Assembly: GCA_913048295.1 (NCBI GenBank)
Contig: CAJWWK010000004.1
Coordinates: 23,803-87,802 of the forward strand
From: an uncultured Dehalococcoidia bacterium
GTDB lineage: Bacteria > Chloroflexota > Dehalococcoidia > Lucifugimonadales > Lucifugimonadaceae
Direction of reading: 5' to 3'
DNA: 64,000 bases
Shown here: positions 27,994 to 37,082 of the stretch, piece by piece
How positions within the stretch are numbered: the first letter of the stretch is position 1
How the letters are laid out: each line of letters begins with the position of its first letter
The notes under the pieces: generated by a model
What the model was told of the DNA's origin: nothing
The model's database searches: none
What the model saw: the letters and a program-made list of their open reading frames with translations, nothing else
Translations under genes and position numbers: made by a program

Positions 27994-29466
27994 CTAAAGG
28001 GTTGGCAGGGGCATGTCGTCGCCGGTTTCGTCCTGCCAAATACGGATTCGAGATGCCATGTCGAGTATGCGGTCGTGGTGCTCCGGCTGTTCGAAAAAAT
28101 TTTCCAGTTCAGCCGGATCAGTGTTCAGGTCGTACAGCTCGCAGTTATCCCCCGGGGAGAGGTTCAGCTTCCAGCGATCGCCTGTGACAACGCCGCGCCA
28201 GGGCATCGAGACCATGCGGTTGATCTCGGGTGAACCGAGATTCCGATCGCCCATACCGTTCCACTGGATAAACACATCGTTGTCCGAAAGGTCCGCTTCG
28301 CCGCTCAGGACCGGTAACAGCGACTTGCCCTCGAGCTGATCGGGGATATCGCTTCCTGTGAGATCGAGCAATGTCGGCGCAAGGTCGACCTGCCCTACCG
28401 AGCCGGGTATTCGCTTCTGCTGGCCCGCGTTTAACCACGGAACGTACAGCAGGAACGGGACGTTTGACGCTTCCTCGTAGAGAGACCGCTTTTCGAGCAT
28501 CCCGTGGTCGCCCGCCATCTCGCCATGTTCGCTCGTGAACACGATCACGGTGTTGTCGGCCTGTCCGCTGGCTTCGAGAGCCTCGAAAATCCTGCCAAGC
28601 TGATTGTCTACGAGCGTCACGTTCGCGAAATACTGTGCCCGCAGCTTCCTGAAGCCTTCTTCGGTGGACGTGTCGTGAATATCGCCTCCGGCCTCGCCGA
28701 GCGGGTTGTTCCCGCCCCCCATGTAGAAATCGGACCGCAACCTGTTCACGAGTGAGCCGGAGTCGGGCCGCTTGCGGAATCCGGGACCAACTTCGATTTT
28801 CGCCGGGTCGTACAGGTCGTTGAGGGGACCTGTGTACGGCGGGTGCGGCTCGAAGAAGTTGACGAACAGCATCCACGGTTGATCGGCGTACGTGCCGTTG
28901 GGGTAGTCGCGAATGAAATTTGATGCGGTGTGGCCAAGGAATCCGGCCTGGGTCTGCTCCTCGGTGAGTTCGGCAACGCCCACCCAGCCTTCATATGAGA
29001 TTTGTATTGATGGAGGCTCGGCACCGTGATCTCGCAGCCACTGGTTGTACGGGGCTTCCTGGTACCGGTACTCCTTGCGGGTAGCACGTACGCGCTGGAA
29101 GTCTTCGACCGCCACCCAGTGGTCGAAGCCGTGCTGCGCCATCATGTCGTCGCCGAGATGCCACTTGCCCATGTGGGCGTTGTAGTAGTCGTCCGAGATC
29201 ATGTCGCCGATGGTCGGGATGTCGCGATTGAGCGGTATGTTGTTGCGCTGCAGGCCTGTGTGGAACGGGTAGAGGCCGGTCATGATCGATGCGCGGGCGG
29301 GGGTGCAGACTGGCTGGGTGACGTAGGTGTTTTCGAACACAAAGCTCTTTTCGGCGAGCCGATCGAGGTTCGGGGTCTTTATCCAGTTGTTGCCATAGGC
29401 GCGCATCGAGTCGCGCCGTTGCTGGTCGGTCAGGATGAACAGGATGTTCGGTTTTTGATCTGGCAT
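27994..29466 (-). CDS. sulfatase (type I, formylglycine-dependent)
   Basis: The 490-residue protein is an arylsulfatase-type hydrolase of sulfate esters. The N-terminal metal-site stretch NILFILTDQQRRD is followed by the maturation motif C54-T-P-A-R58, whose cysteine is oxidised to formylglycine. MGKWHLGD and TSEHGEMAGDHGM supply further active-site residues. No signal peptide is seen, so it acts in the cytoplasm or is exported by another route. Such enzymes desulfate algal polysaccharides, choline sulfate or similar compounds; the substrate cannot be read here. No maturase gene (anaerobic sulfatase maturase or FGE) is nearby. Confidence 0.93.
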   Translation of the reverse strand: MPDQKPNILFILTDQQRRDSMRAYGNNWIKTPNLDRLAEKSFVFENTYVTQPVCTPARASIMTGLYPFHTGLQRNNIPLNRDIPTIGDMISDDYYNAHMGKWHLGDDMMAQHGFDHWVAVEDFQRVRATRKEYRYQEAPYNQWLRDHGAEPPSIQISYEGWVGVAELTEEQTQAGFLGHTASNFIRDYPNGTYADQPWMLFVNFFEPHPPYTGPLNDLYDPAKIEVGPGFRKRPDSGSLVNRLRSDFYMGGGNNPLGEAGGDIHDTSTEEGFRKLRAQYFANVTLVDNQLGRIFEALEASGQADNTVIVFTSEHGEMAGDHGMLEKRSLYEEASNVPFLLYVPWLNAGQQKRIPGSVGQVDLAPTLLDLTGSDIPDQLEGKSLLPVLSGEADLSDNDVFIQWNGMGDRNLGSPEINRMVSMPWRGVVTGDRWKLNLSPGDNCELYDLNTDPAELENFFEQPEHHDRILDMASRIRIWQDETGDDMPLPTL

Positions 29467-29576
29467 GTTTTGCGTCTCGATTCGACCAGGTTGTTGTTCT
29501 TCGATAGGGAGAAGGAACGAAGAGTCCGATTATGGCATGCAGGGAGTCTAAAACAATGTTCCCGTTGTTCCCCGTT

Positions 29577-29615
29577 CCCCCCCCTCACCCTGGCCCTCTC
29601 CCAGAGGGAGAGGGC
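29577..29615. repeat. intergenic palindromic repeat, CCCTC type, copy 2
   Basis: CCCTCACCCTG precedes a perfect 10-bp stem, GCCCTCTCCC (29593-29602), loop AGA, GGGAGAGGGC (29606-29615). It is the cleanest member of the family. Confidence 0.75.
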
Positions 29616-29698
29616 ATATTCGGAGTCAGCCTTTCCCTGACTGGTACAAGTTCGCTGGAAAAAGAACCACAGGTGGGATACGGCGCGCTGGCAACCCG

Positions 29699-29812
29699 AG
29701 AAAAGGCATCCATGATCGCGAACTACCGAAGTACACGCAGATAGGTAACTCGGTTCCGGTTCTCCTTGCCAAGGCAGTCGGAGGGCATTTCAAACAGCTA
29801 TTCGGGTACTAA
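29699..29812 (+). pseudogene. C-terminal relic of a cytosine-5 DNA methyltransferase
   Basis: A stretch without a start codon, ending at TAA 29810-29812, reads RKGIHDRELP then KYTQIGNSVPVLLAKAVG. The QIGNSVP block followed by a helix is the C-terminal conserved motif (motif X) of C5 cytosine DNA methyltransferases. Nothing of motifs I-IX can be read upstream. The remaining 38 codons lie between a palindromic repeat and the cupin gene. It is most simply the last exon-sized scrap of a deleted restriction-modification gene. Confidence 0.55.
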
Positions 29813-29959
29813 GAATCATCGTTCCGCCTCACTCGTCGGTGGCGTGATAGCCGGTCCCGTAATCGCTTGATACCCGCGCCGTTTCAGGCGGCACGACCGT
29901 GACTACCGGGCCGTGCCGCAATAGAATCTCTGTGCCATTGAAATCGAGTGACTACCGGC

Positions 29960-30406
29960 ATGGCACCAAGTCTGGAGATTCGCGTGGCCGAGCAATCGGA
30001 TATTACGTTCTCAGCCAGCACCAAGAAAAAGCGTGAGACGAGACCGTGGGGTTCGTTCGAAATCCTGACCAGTGGGCCGGGTTTTCAGACCAAGCGGCTG
30101 ACTGTGAAGACGGAATCTCGGCTTTCGCTGCAGTGGCACCGACATCGCGATGAGACGTGGGTGGTGGCGCGCGGCACGGCGAAAGTAACGGTCGGCGATG
30201 AAGAGCACACGCTTGGGCGTGGCCAGTCGATGTTCGTTGCGAGGAACGTCCATCACCGCATCGAGAACATTTCTTCGGTCGAGCCGCTCGAGATTATCGA
30301 GATTCAGACCGGCGATTATCTAGGCGAAGACGACATCGTGCGGGTCGAGGACGACTACGGTCGGGTTGCCAGCGACGTTTCCCCCGGCAAGCCGGGTGCT
30401 GGCTGA
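29960..30406 (+). CDS. cupin, mannose-6-phosphate isomerase type 2 domain
   Basis: This 148-residue cupin matches the C-terminal isomerase domain of bifunctional ManC/AlgA-type proteins: RPWGSFEIL, KRLTVKTESRLSLQWHRHRDETWVV (metal-binding histidines and glutamate), GTAKVTVGDEE, HHRIEN, and IIEIQTGDYLGEDDIVRVEDDYGR. The guanylyltransferase domain is absent, as in stand-alone members. It probably interconverts or binds mannose 6-phosphate-like sugars. ATG 29960 is used; GTG 29948 is an alternative and neither has a good ribosome-binding site. Confidence 0.88.
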   Translation: MAPSLEIRVAEQSDITFSASTKKKRETRPWGSFEILTSGPGFQTKRLTVKTESRLSLQWHRHRDETWVVARGTAKVTVGDEEHTLGRGQSMFVARNVHHRIENISSVEPLEIIEIQTGDYLGEDDIVRVEDDYGRVASDVSPGKPGAG

Positions 30407-30437
30407 ATCGAATCGTCGAGCCGGAGTCAGGTGCCAG

Positions 30438-30557
30438 TCCTCCCTCCCTTGAGGGGAGGAAGTTAGAGGGTGGGTTGCAGTGCGCGGGTGACGAGTGTTT
30501 GCAGTCGGCAACTTTCATCCACCCCCTAAAAAACCCCTCCTTCCGAGGGAGAGGGGA
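30438..30557. repeat. facing pair of CCCTC-type palindromic repeats
   Basis: A reversed copy (CCTCCCTCCC TTGA GGGGAGG, then AGTTAGAGGGTGGG; about 30438-30476) faces a forward copy (CCACCCCCTAAAAAACCCC, then TCC..GGAGAGGGG; about 30519-30557). They lie in the convergent gap between the cupin and an enolase-superfamily gene and could pair with each other as a bidirectional terminator. Confidence 0.6.
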
Positions 30558-30563
30558 TCACGA

Positions 30564-31697
30564 CTACCGGTCCTGCACACTTCCGTCGAAGCCTATTGGG
30601 GTGTCGAGGATTTTCGGGTTTTCTGGGCCTGACAGTGCGGCTTCGTTGAGCTCGATGCCGAGGCCTGGGCCTTCCGGGACGATCAGGTAGCCTTCAACCA
30701 GTTCCAGCGGCGTCACCAGCAGATCGCTCTTGGGTGGTTCCGACTCGCCGGTGTACTCCTGGAGCGCGAAGTTCGGTATACAGGCGTCGAGTTGCACACA
30801 GGCCGCCGTGCTTACAGGCGAGAGCGGGTTGTGCGGGATGACCTTCACATGTTGCGCCTCGGCCATCGCTGCGACCTTCTTGCAGCCCGAGAGACCGCCG
30901 CACAGGCAGAGGTCGGGCCTCACATACGAGGCCGCTTTGGCTTCGAGTAGCTGCTGGTACTCGAATATCGTGGTGAACCGCTCTCCGGTCGCAATCGGGA
31001 TGCCGCACTGCTCGGCAACATCGCCCATGATCGCCGGCGAATCGGGCAGCATGGGGTCTTCGTAGAAGAACGGGTTGAACTGTTCGAGCCTGCGACCCAG
31101 CCCGATGCTTTCGGCGGGTGTCATCTGCCGGTGGATTTCGACACAGATATCGACATCGCTGCCGACCGCTTCTTTTACTGCACCAACCCGCTCGACCGCT
31201 TCATCGGCCCACTCGGTGTACGACTTGTGCAGGTAGTAATCCTTCGAAAAAGGTGTGAATCGAACGGCCGTAAAACCCTCGGCGGCGGCCGCTATTGCAC
31301 TGGCGACCAGGTCGTCTTTCGTTGTTCCGCCAACGTGCATGTAGCAGCGGACTTTATCGCGGGTTTTTCCGCCCATCAGATCGTAAATCGGGACATCAAG
31401 CCGTTTGCCCTTAATGTCCCACAGGGCAATGTCGATCGCCGATAGCGCACCCTGCACCACCGAACCCATGAAGTGTGAGGAGCGGTACAGCCACTGGTAG
31501 TGGTGCTCGATAAGGTTCGGGTCCTTGCCAACGAGGTACTCGGCCATCGTATCGACCATCGTCCTGGTGGGGCGTTGCCAACCGTGCACACCGCCCTCGC
31601 CGATGCCGACCGTGCCGTCTTCGCAGTAGATGCGAATTAGCAGCCAGCGGTCCCACAGAATCGTCTCTACGCGTTCAATTTTCGTCGGCGATGGCAT
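30564..31697 (-). CDS. enolase-superfamily enzyme, mandelate racemase/muconate lactonizing type (paralogue 1)
   Basis: The 377-residue protein has the enolase-superfamily layout: an N-terminal capping domain and a barrel with three metal ligands, here in CVEIHR, FYEDP and TGERF. The catalytic histidine-like PHNPLSP follows. The IH after the first ligand points to the D-galactonate/D-mannonate dehydratase branch rather than mandelate racemase. It probably dehydrates a sugar acid. On the minus strand it stands alone, convergent with the cupin gene and divergent from the D-aminoacylase. It is only distantly related to the two tandem paralogues downstream. Confidence 0.9.
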   Translation of the reverse strand: MPSPTKIERVETILWDRWLLIRIYCEDGTVGIGEGGVHGWQRPTRTMVDTMAEYLVGKDPNLIEHHYQWLYRSSHFMGSVVQGALSAIDIALWDIKGKRLDVPIYDLMGGKTRDKVRCYMHVGGTTKDDLVASAIAAAAEGFTAVRFTPFSKDYYLHKSYTEWADEAVERVGAVKEAVGSDVDICVEIHRQMTPAESIGLGRRLEQFNPFFYEDPMLPDSPAIMGDVAEQCGIPIATGERFTTIFEYQQLLEAKAASYVRPDLCLCGGLSGCKKVAAMAEAQHVKVIPHNPLSPVSTAACVQLDACIPNFALQEYTGESEPPKSDLLVTPLELVEGYLIVPEGPGLGIELNEAALSGPENPKILDTPIGFDGSVQDR

Positions 31698-31914
31698 TTC
31701 TGGCGTTCCGTTCGTTTCTTGTTGCAGTTTGGGATGGTTTTTTGGACGATGCGGTGTTCCGAATGGTTACTCCGGCCAGAAGGTAGCCCTAAAACGGCGC
31801 GGTTACAAGTTCGGGGGGGTTTGTGCTGAGATGTCGGCGGGGTTATAACGTCGAGCATCAACCCTGAATCAATTCCGATGGCCCGACCGATAGCGCCAGA
31901 AAGAAGTTTTCGCA

Positions 31915-33411
31915 TTGCTCGACCTCGTGATCAAAGGCGCCACCGTTATCGACGGATCCGGATCGGCGGGAGCGGTGCGTGACGTTGGTGTTCAGGGTGA
32001 CCGGATAGCGGAGGTCAGCCCTGACATCGATGCCGATGCAAGAGAGACCCTCGATGCCACCGGGCTCGTGCTCTCGCCGGGCTTCATCGACGTTCATTCG
32101 CACGACGATTTTCATGTGCTGATCGAGCCGGAAGTCCGGCACAACATCCTCCAGGGCATCACTACAGTCATCGTCGGCAACTGCGGCTTCGGCGCTGCGG
32201 CATCGGGCCCCGGCAAACTCCAGATGAAAGCGATTAACGAGCCGAGCGCAGATCTGCCCGACTGGGACGGTTATGCCGGTTATCTCGAAGAAGTGGCGAA
32301 GACCGCGCCCGCATTGAACGTGGCCGTGTTGATCGGGCATCACACGGCGCGCCGGCAGGCGATGGGCGGAGTTGAAAACCGCCCGCCGAGCGAGACTGAG
32401 ATGGCCAGCATGCTCACCAGCGTTGAGGAAGGCATGGAAGCCGGGGCGGTGGGTCTCTCGACGGGGCTGGTGTACGAGCCCGGCCGCTATGCATCCACGG
32501 AAGAAGTTGCCGATCTGGCGAAGGTGGTGGGCAAGTACGGCGGTCTGTACGTTTCGCATATGCGAGATGAGGGGGCGGGACTTCTCGATTCGGTAAGGGA
32601 GACGCTGCACATCGGCGAAGTGAGTGGTTGCGGGGTTGAGATTTCTCACCACAAGACGGTCGGCAGCGACAACTGGGGCCAGGTCACCCATTCGCTTGCG
32701 ATGATCGAGGAAGCGGTGGCAAAGGGGCACGACGCAACTGCTGATCAATACCCGTACACCGCCCGCAGCACGATGCTTTTTGCGCTCGTGCAGAACGGGA
32801 CTTTTGGTGCTGGAGACGGCGGGGCAATGGGCAGATCGGAGCCTTCGGAGGTATTACTTTGCTCGGTGCCGGGTCGGGCCGAGTACGAAGGGCGCACTCT
32901 CCAGAGCTTCGTCGAGGAGTATGACCTGCCCGGCGAAAAGGCAGCGAACAGGCTTCTGCGGGATGTTTCGCCCGATATTCTCGTTGCCGCGTTCGGGATG
33001 GACGAGGGCGATGTGCGGATGGTCATGGCTCACTCTTCGACCATGATCGGGACCGACGGGCTCGACCGCGGTTCGAAGCCGCATCCGCGGGCGTGGGGCA
33101 CGTACCCGAGAGTGCTGGGTAAGTACGTGCGGGAAGAGGGCGTGATTTCGCTGGAGAATGCGATCTACAAGATGACGGGGATGCCCGCGGGGAAGTTCGG
33201 GATTGCCGGCAGGGGTCTTGTGAAGGAAGGTTTTTTCGCTGACCTGGCGTTGTTCGACCCCGAGACAGTGATCGACGGTGCGAGTTACGAGGACCCGCGG
33301 GTCGGGCCTACCGGAATACCGCATGTGATCGTGAACGGTCAGTTTGCGGTGCGGGACGGGGAGCACGAGGGGTCGAGGTCGGGGCGGGCGCTCAGACGGG
33401 CTGAGGCTTGA
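31915..33411 (+). CDS. N-acyl-D-amino-acid deacylase (D-aminoacylase) family amidohydrolase
   Basis: The 498-residue amidohydrolase shows the family hallmarks: LVIKGATVIDGSG, GFIDVHSHDD (metal-binding histidines), GNCGFG (metal-binding cysteine), YVSHMRDEG, VEISHHK and MAHSSTMIGTDG with the catalytic aspartate. The C-terminal beta sandwich ends with GRGLVKEGFFADLALFDP. It hydrolyses N-acyl-D-amino acids or related amides. The start is TTG 31915; the sequence TTATAACG at about 31843 may be part of its promoter. Bacterial peptidoglycan or D-amino-acid-containing organic matter is a plausible source of substrate. Confidence 0.92.
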   Translation: MLDLVIKGATVIDGSGSAGAVRDVGVQGDRIAEVSPDIDADARETLDATGLVLSPGFIDVHSHDDFHVLIEPEVRHNILQGITTVIVGNCGFGAAASGPGKLQMKAINEPSADLPDWDGYAGYLEEVAKTAPALNVAVLIGHHTARRQAMGGVENRPPSETEMASMLTSVEEGMEAGAVGLSTGLVYEPGRYASTEEVADLAKVVGKYGGLYVSHMRDEGAGLLDSVRETLHIGEVSGCGVEISHHKTVGSDNWGQVTHSLAMIEEAVAKGHDATADQYPYTARSTMLFALVQNGTFGAGDGGAMGRSEPSEVLLCSVPGRAEYEGRTLQSFVEEYDLPGEKAANRLLRDVSPDILVAAFGMDEGDVRMVMAHSSTMIGTDGLDRGSKPHPRAWGTYPRVLGKYVREEGVISLENAIYKMTGMPAGKFGIAGRGLVKEGFFADLALFDPETVIDGASYEDPRVGPTGIPHVIVNGQFAVRDGEHEGSRSGRALRRAEA

Positions 33412-33505
33412 ATGGGGGGTAGAGAGTAGACTGCGCCCAACTTGCATCACAGTTCAGTTTGCTGAACTCTATCCGAACCCCACTTTCGGTCCCAATTAAC
33501 AAAAA

Positions 33506-34696
33506 ATGCCCCCGGAAATAATCGAATCTGTCTCGGTCACACCGATCCCGTCGAGCTATCAGAAAGAACTCGGCAAGAACGCGTATGCCGACAACCGCGG
33601 AACGCAGTGGCTCGAGTGGGTGGTCAGGGCGAAGAGCAGTAGCGGTGCCGAGGGCATCACGATCGCTAACCGGTTCATGCGCCAGGGTACCGTCGCCAAA
33701 CTTCTCGAATTTCTAAAGGGTGCGCTGCTGGATCGGGAGATCGATGCCCTGCTAGAAATTCAGAACGGCGTCGTGACCGGGCCGGCTCCGGGCATGGAAC
33801 GCTGGTACAGGCGCAATGGCTGGCTCTCGATTCTAGCTTTCGACCTCGCGGGCAAGACACGCGGGGTATCTGCGATCGACCTGCTTGGCGGTAAGAAGCA
33901 CGATTCTGTCCCGGCGTACGACACAACGCTTTATTTTCAGGATTTTCTCGTTCCGGAAAGGGGCGCGCTGCAGGTTGCCGATGAAGCGGCTGTTGCGGTG
34001 GCCGATGGCTGGAAAGAGCTGAAAATCAAGACCGGCAGGGGCGGTCGGTGGATGATGCCTGAAGCCGGGATGCGCCGCGATATCGACGTAGTTCTGGGCG
34101 TTCGCGAGGCGGTTGGCCCGGACGTGAAGATCTACGTAGACGCCAATTTCGGGTATGACAACCATCTCGATTTGCTCGATCAGTTCATCGGGGAAGTGAC
34201 ACCTGCCAACATCTTCTGGTTTGAAGAGATGATCACGCACGACGTGGACGGCTACCGGGCAATGCGAGAGATGCAGGCGAAGTACGGGTCGAAGGCGTTG
34301 CTAACCTGTGGAGAAGTCGACCGCAACCCGATTTCCGAGGTGTTCCAGGACATGATCGACGATGGCCTGATCGATGGATACCAGCCGGACGTCGTGAGCC
34401 ATGGTTTCCTCGGCTGGATGGAGATCGAACTGCAACTCGCAGGGACTGGTGTGCGGTCAATTCCGCACAACTTCGGCAACGGTTCGTTCGGCACCTTCGC
34501 AAGCATCGTGTTCGGTGCGGCCTCAGAAACCCACGTGTCACTGGAGGACGAAAGGATCCTGCCCCACTTCCTGACGGGTCAACCGGACTTCATTAACGGC
34601 GCATATACCCTGCCGACCGGGCCGGGGCTGGGTGTGGATATCGACGAGGCCGGGTTCGCTCCGCATGCCAAGCACGAGTTCAGGGTGGAGGCGTAG
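33506..34696 (+). CDS. enolase-superfamily enzyme, mandelate racemase/muconate lactonizing type (paralogue 2)
   Basis: The 396-residue protein carries the MR/MLE residues: the KIK motif in KELKIKTG, metal ligands in IYVDANFGYD, FWFEEM and TCGEVD, and the histidine in SIPHNFGN. The substrate is unknown; racemisation or dehydration of a carboxylate is expected. It is followed after 2 bp by a paralogue with the same plan (both have DTTLYFQD/DSTLYFQD and the GRGGRWMMP/GRPGKWFEP insert), so the two come from a tandem duplication and probably act in one pathway. Confidence 0.9.
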   Translation: MPPEIIESVSVTPIPSSYQKELGKNAYADNRGTQWLEWVVRAKSSSGAEGITIANRFMRQGTVAKLLEFLKGALLDREIDALLEIQNGVVTGPAPGMERWYRRNGWLSILAFDLAGKTRGVSAIDLLGGKKHDSVPAYDTTLYFQDFLVPERGALQVADEAAVAVADGWKELKIKTGRGGRWMMPEAGMRRDIDVVLGVREAVGPDVKIYVDANFGYDNHLDLLDQFIGEVTPANIFWFEEMITHDVDGYRAMREMQAKYGSKALLTCGEVDRNPISEVFQDMIDDGLIDGYQPDVVSHGFLGWMEIELQLAGTGVRSIPHNFGNGSFGTFASIVFGAASETHVSLEDERILPHFLTGQPDFINGAYTLPTGPGLGVDIDEAGFAPHAKHEFRVEA

Positions 34697-34698
34697 CC

Positions 34699-35922
34699 AT
34701 GGCAGATAAAAACCTCGAAGGGCATGTAATCAAAGAAATTCAGGTCACACCGGTCGAAACTTACTTTGGATCGCCGGGTAGCGGGCGCATCGTGGGTCGC
34801 AACTCGAAAATGGAGAACTACGGCATCAACCAGCGTGAATGGCTGGTGCAGGTGACCACCGATTCGGGCCTGACCGGCCTGAGCAACGCCCGACCCGCCA
34901 TGAACCGTGGTTCGCTCAGTGCACTTCACGATGTGCTGAAGGACCTCGTTGGCCAGAGACTTTCTGACTTTTTCACAGTTTCGGGAGGTCGGGTTACGAA
35001 CGTTAACCCCCGGTGGTCGAACCTGATCGAACGCTACGGATTTATCGACGTGGCTCTGTTCGACCTGATCGGTCAGGTACTGGGCCAGCCTGCACACAGC
35101 CTGCTCGGAGACCGTGTGCGCGACACGGTTGAAGGCTACGACTCGACCCTCTATTTCCAGGACCTCGTCAATCCTGCCGAGGGTGCGAACGCGGTGGCAA
35201 GGGAAGCTGCCGAAGCGGTGGAAAAGGGCTGGCGTGCGGTGAAGCTGAAGCTGGGTCGACCCGGCAAGTGGTTCGAGCCAAACGCAGGAACAAGGCGCGA
35301 CATCGAGGTAGTCGAGGTCGTCAGGGACACAGTCGGCCCTGACATAAAGATTCTCGTCGACGCCAACAACGGCTACGACGGTCGTCTCGACCTGCTTGAA
35401 GATTTCGTGCGGGGCATCGGCGACCTGGATGTGCTCTGGATGGAAGAAATGATCACCGAGGACATCGGGGGGTACCGGAAGCTCAAGGAGTTCCGTGACC
35501 GCTACACGCCAGGGACAATGCTCGTCGATGGCGAGGGCGACCGGGGCCGCGACACGATCTACTGGCAGCTCATGGAGGAGGGCCTTCTCGATGCGATTCA
35601 GCCAGACACGTTGCACATGGGGCTCTGGTTTTACCATGTCCTCGCACGCGACATCGACGATTCTGGCCACGCCACGCTGATCGCGCCCCACAACTACAAC
35701 GCTGCCTACCTGGGCTTGCGGGCGAACATCCAGTTCGGGGCGGTGACTAAACGCTTCGTGATTGCCGAAGATTCGACGCTGAATTTCGAGCTGTACCGGG
35801 GTGATGAATACGTGTTTGAGGACGGAAAATACGCGGTACCTGCTTCTCCCGGCCTCGCAGTGAGCATCGACCGGGAACTTTACGACCGGGTCTACAGGCA
35901 GCACGAGACTTTGATTCGGTAG
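34699..35922 (+). CDS. enolase-superfamily enzyme, mandelate racemase/muconate lactonizing type (paralogue 3)
   Basis: The 407-residue paralogue of the preceding gene has KLK in AVKLKLGR, metal ligands in ILVDANNGYD, LWMEEM and VDGEGD, and the histidine in IAPHNYN. The shared 9-residue insert after the KxK motif and the YFQD segment mark the pair as a subfamily of their own. The ATG lies 2 bases after the previous stop, with GGTGGAGG upstream, so the two are translated from one mRNA. The different loop near the second catalytic residue suggests that the substrates differ. Confidence 0.9.
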   Translation: MADKNLEGHVIKEIQVTPVETYFGSPGSGRIVGRNSKMENYGINQREWLVQVTTDSGLTGLSNARPAMNRGSLSALHDVLKDLVGQRLSDFFTVSGGRVTNVNPRWSNLIERYGFIDVALFDLIGQVLGQPAHSLLGDRVRDTVEGYDSTLYFQDLVNPAEGANAVAREAAEAVEKGWRAVKLKLGRPGKWFEPNAGTRRDIEVVEVVRDTVGPDIKILVDANNGYDGRLDLLEDFVRGIGDLDVLWMEEMITEDIGGYRKLKEFRDRYTPGTMLVDGEGDRGRDTIYWQLMEEGLLDAIQPDTLHMGLWFYHVLARDIDDSGHATLIAPHNYNAAYLGLRANIQFGAVTKRFVIAEDSTLNFELYRGDEYVFEDGKYAVPASPGLAVSIDRELYDRVYRQHETLIR

Positions 35923-35930
35923 GCGGCGTT

Positions 35931-35966
35931 CACCCTCGACCTGCCCTTCTCCCCGGGGAGAAGGGA
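35931..35966. repeat. intergenic palindromic repeat, CCCTC type, copy 5
   Basis: CACCCTCGACCTG is followed by a loop-free perfect 22-bp palindrome, CCCTTCTCCCC (35944-35954) with GGGGAGAAGGG (35955-35965). It sits between the third enolase-type gene and the epimerase gene. Confidence 0.7.
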
Positions 35967-35998
35967 TTATTCCGCAAAATGGACGGGCAATACAGACG

Positions 35999-37024
35999 AT
36001 GAAAGTACTGATAACTGGAATAACCGGCCGGGTGGGTGCGAACTTGGCCCGCCAGTTTCTGCAAAACGGCCACGACGTCCGGGGATTTGTTTGGCCAGGC
36101 GACCGGCAGGCCGAAAAGATGCGGTCGGTCGGGGCCGAGATTGTCGAAGGCGACCTGGCGAGCTCTGCCGACGTGAGTGCCGCCGCTGAGGACCAGGAAG
36201 TGATACTTCATCTGGGTGCTGCGTTCCAGGCGGGCGGGCCGTTCACACCCGAGCAGTACATGGATACCAACGTGAAGGGCACGTTCAATGTTTTGCAGGC
36301 TGCGCTAGGACTGGGCGACCGGCTGAAGCACGTGATCCTGACCAGTACTGACGCGACGATGTTCAAGTATCCACCAAACGGTATCGATACCCCTATAACC
36401 GAAGATTCGCTCCCCCTCGTTTCGACTGACTGGTACGGCTACTCAAAAGTCCTGTGCGAGAATCTTGTCGATCGGTACTGTCGGCACGAAAACCTGAGGG
36501 CCACCGTGATCAGGTTCGCCAGCGTCTGGGGTGCGGGCGAGATCTTGAAGTTTCCGGCGTTTCATCTGTCCACGTATCTGAAACAATTTGAAAATCGGAC
36601 AGACGATGCCGGTAAATCGACCTACCAGCGATTACGGGACGAAGACGCCGCGGGAGGTGCCCGACTGATCGTCGCGCGGGACGCCAGTGGGCGCCCGTGG
36701 AAGAAGCACATTATCGAGGTGCGCGACATCGTCCATGCATATGAGGTGGCGGTCGGTAACCCGAATACGTTCGGCAGGGTTTATCAGATCGGTGCGAAAG
36801 AGCCGTTCACCTGGGACGCGCTCGTTCCGTACATGTCGGAGGCGACCGGGATTCCGTATTCGACCGTCGATCTGGCGACCCGGCCGACTTTTTACGAGTA
36901 CGACCTCTCAGCCGCTCGCAACGACTTCGGCTACGACCCGCAGCTTTCGGTTTACGACATGGTCGACGAGGCGTTGCGGTTCAACTCGGAAGGTGGCGGT
37001 GAGATTATCCCGACTAGCGTTTAG
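35999..37024 (+). CDS. NAD-dependent epimerase/dehydratase (extended SDR)
   Basis: The 341-residue protein is an extended short-chain dehydrogenase: LITGITGRVGANLA (GxxGxxG, NAD binding), VEGDL, LHLGA, the catalytic threonine region LTSTDATMF, Y-x-x-x-K in YGYSK, and IRFASVWGAGE. It probably acts on a nucleotide sugar or an oxidised sugar. It lies 76 bp after the enolase-superfamily pair on the same strand, with a palindromic repeat in the gap, and may belong to the same sugar-acid pathway. Confidence 0.88.
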   Translation: MKVLITGITGRVGANLARQFLQNGHDVRGFVWPGDRQAEKMRSVGAEIVEGDLASSADVSAAAEDQEVILHLGAAFQAGGPFTPEQYMDTNVKGTFNVLQAALGLGDRLKHVILTSTDATMFKYPPNGIDTPITEDSLPLVSTDWYGYSKVLCENLVDRYCRHENLRATVIRFASVWGAGEILKFPAFHLSTYLKQFENRTDDAGKSTYQRLRDEDAAGGARLIVARDASGRPWKKHIIEVRDIVHAYEVAVGNPNTFGRVYQIGAKEPFTWDALVPYMSEATGIPYSTVDLATRPTFYEYDLSAARNDFGYDPQLSVYDMVDEALRFNSEGGGEIIPTSV

Positions 37025-37082
37025 GGCCAGGCGTGGCGTTATTAGCTCCGGGCGCACATTCGTGCTTGGGCCCACGTCGCAA

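Noticed and set aside
27751..28233. 160-codon frame starting in the inverted-repeat element
   Set aside because: It is formed by the repeat arms and continues antisense into the sulfatase gene.
34579..35904. 441-codon minus-strand frame opposite the third enolase-type gene
   Set aside because: It is antisense to a conserved enzyme with all its catalytic residues, and has no recognisable domain.
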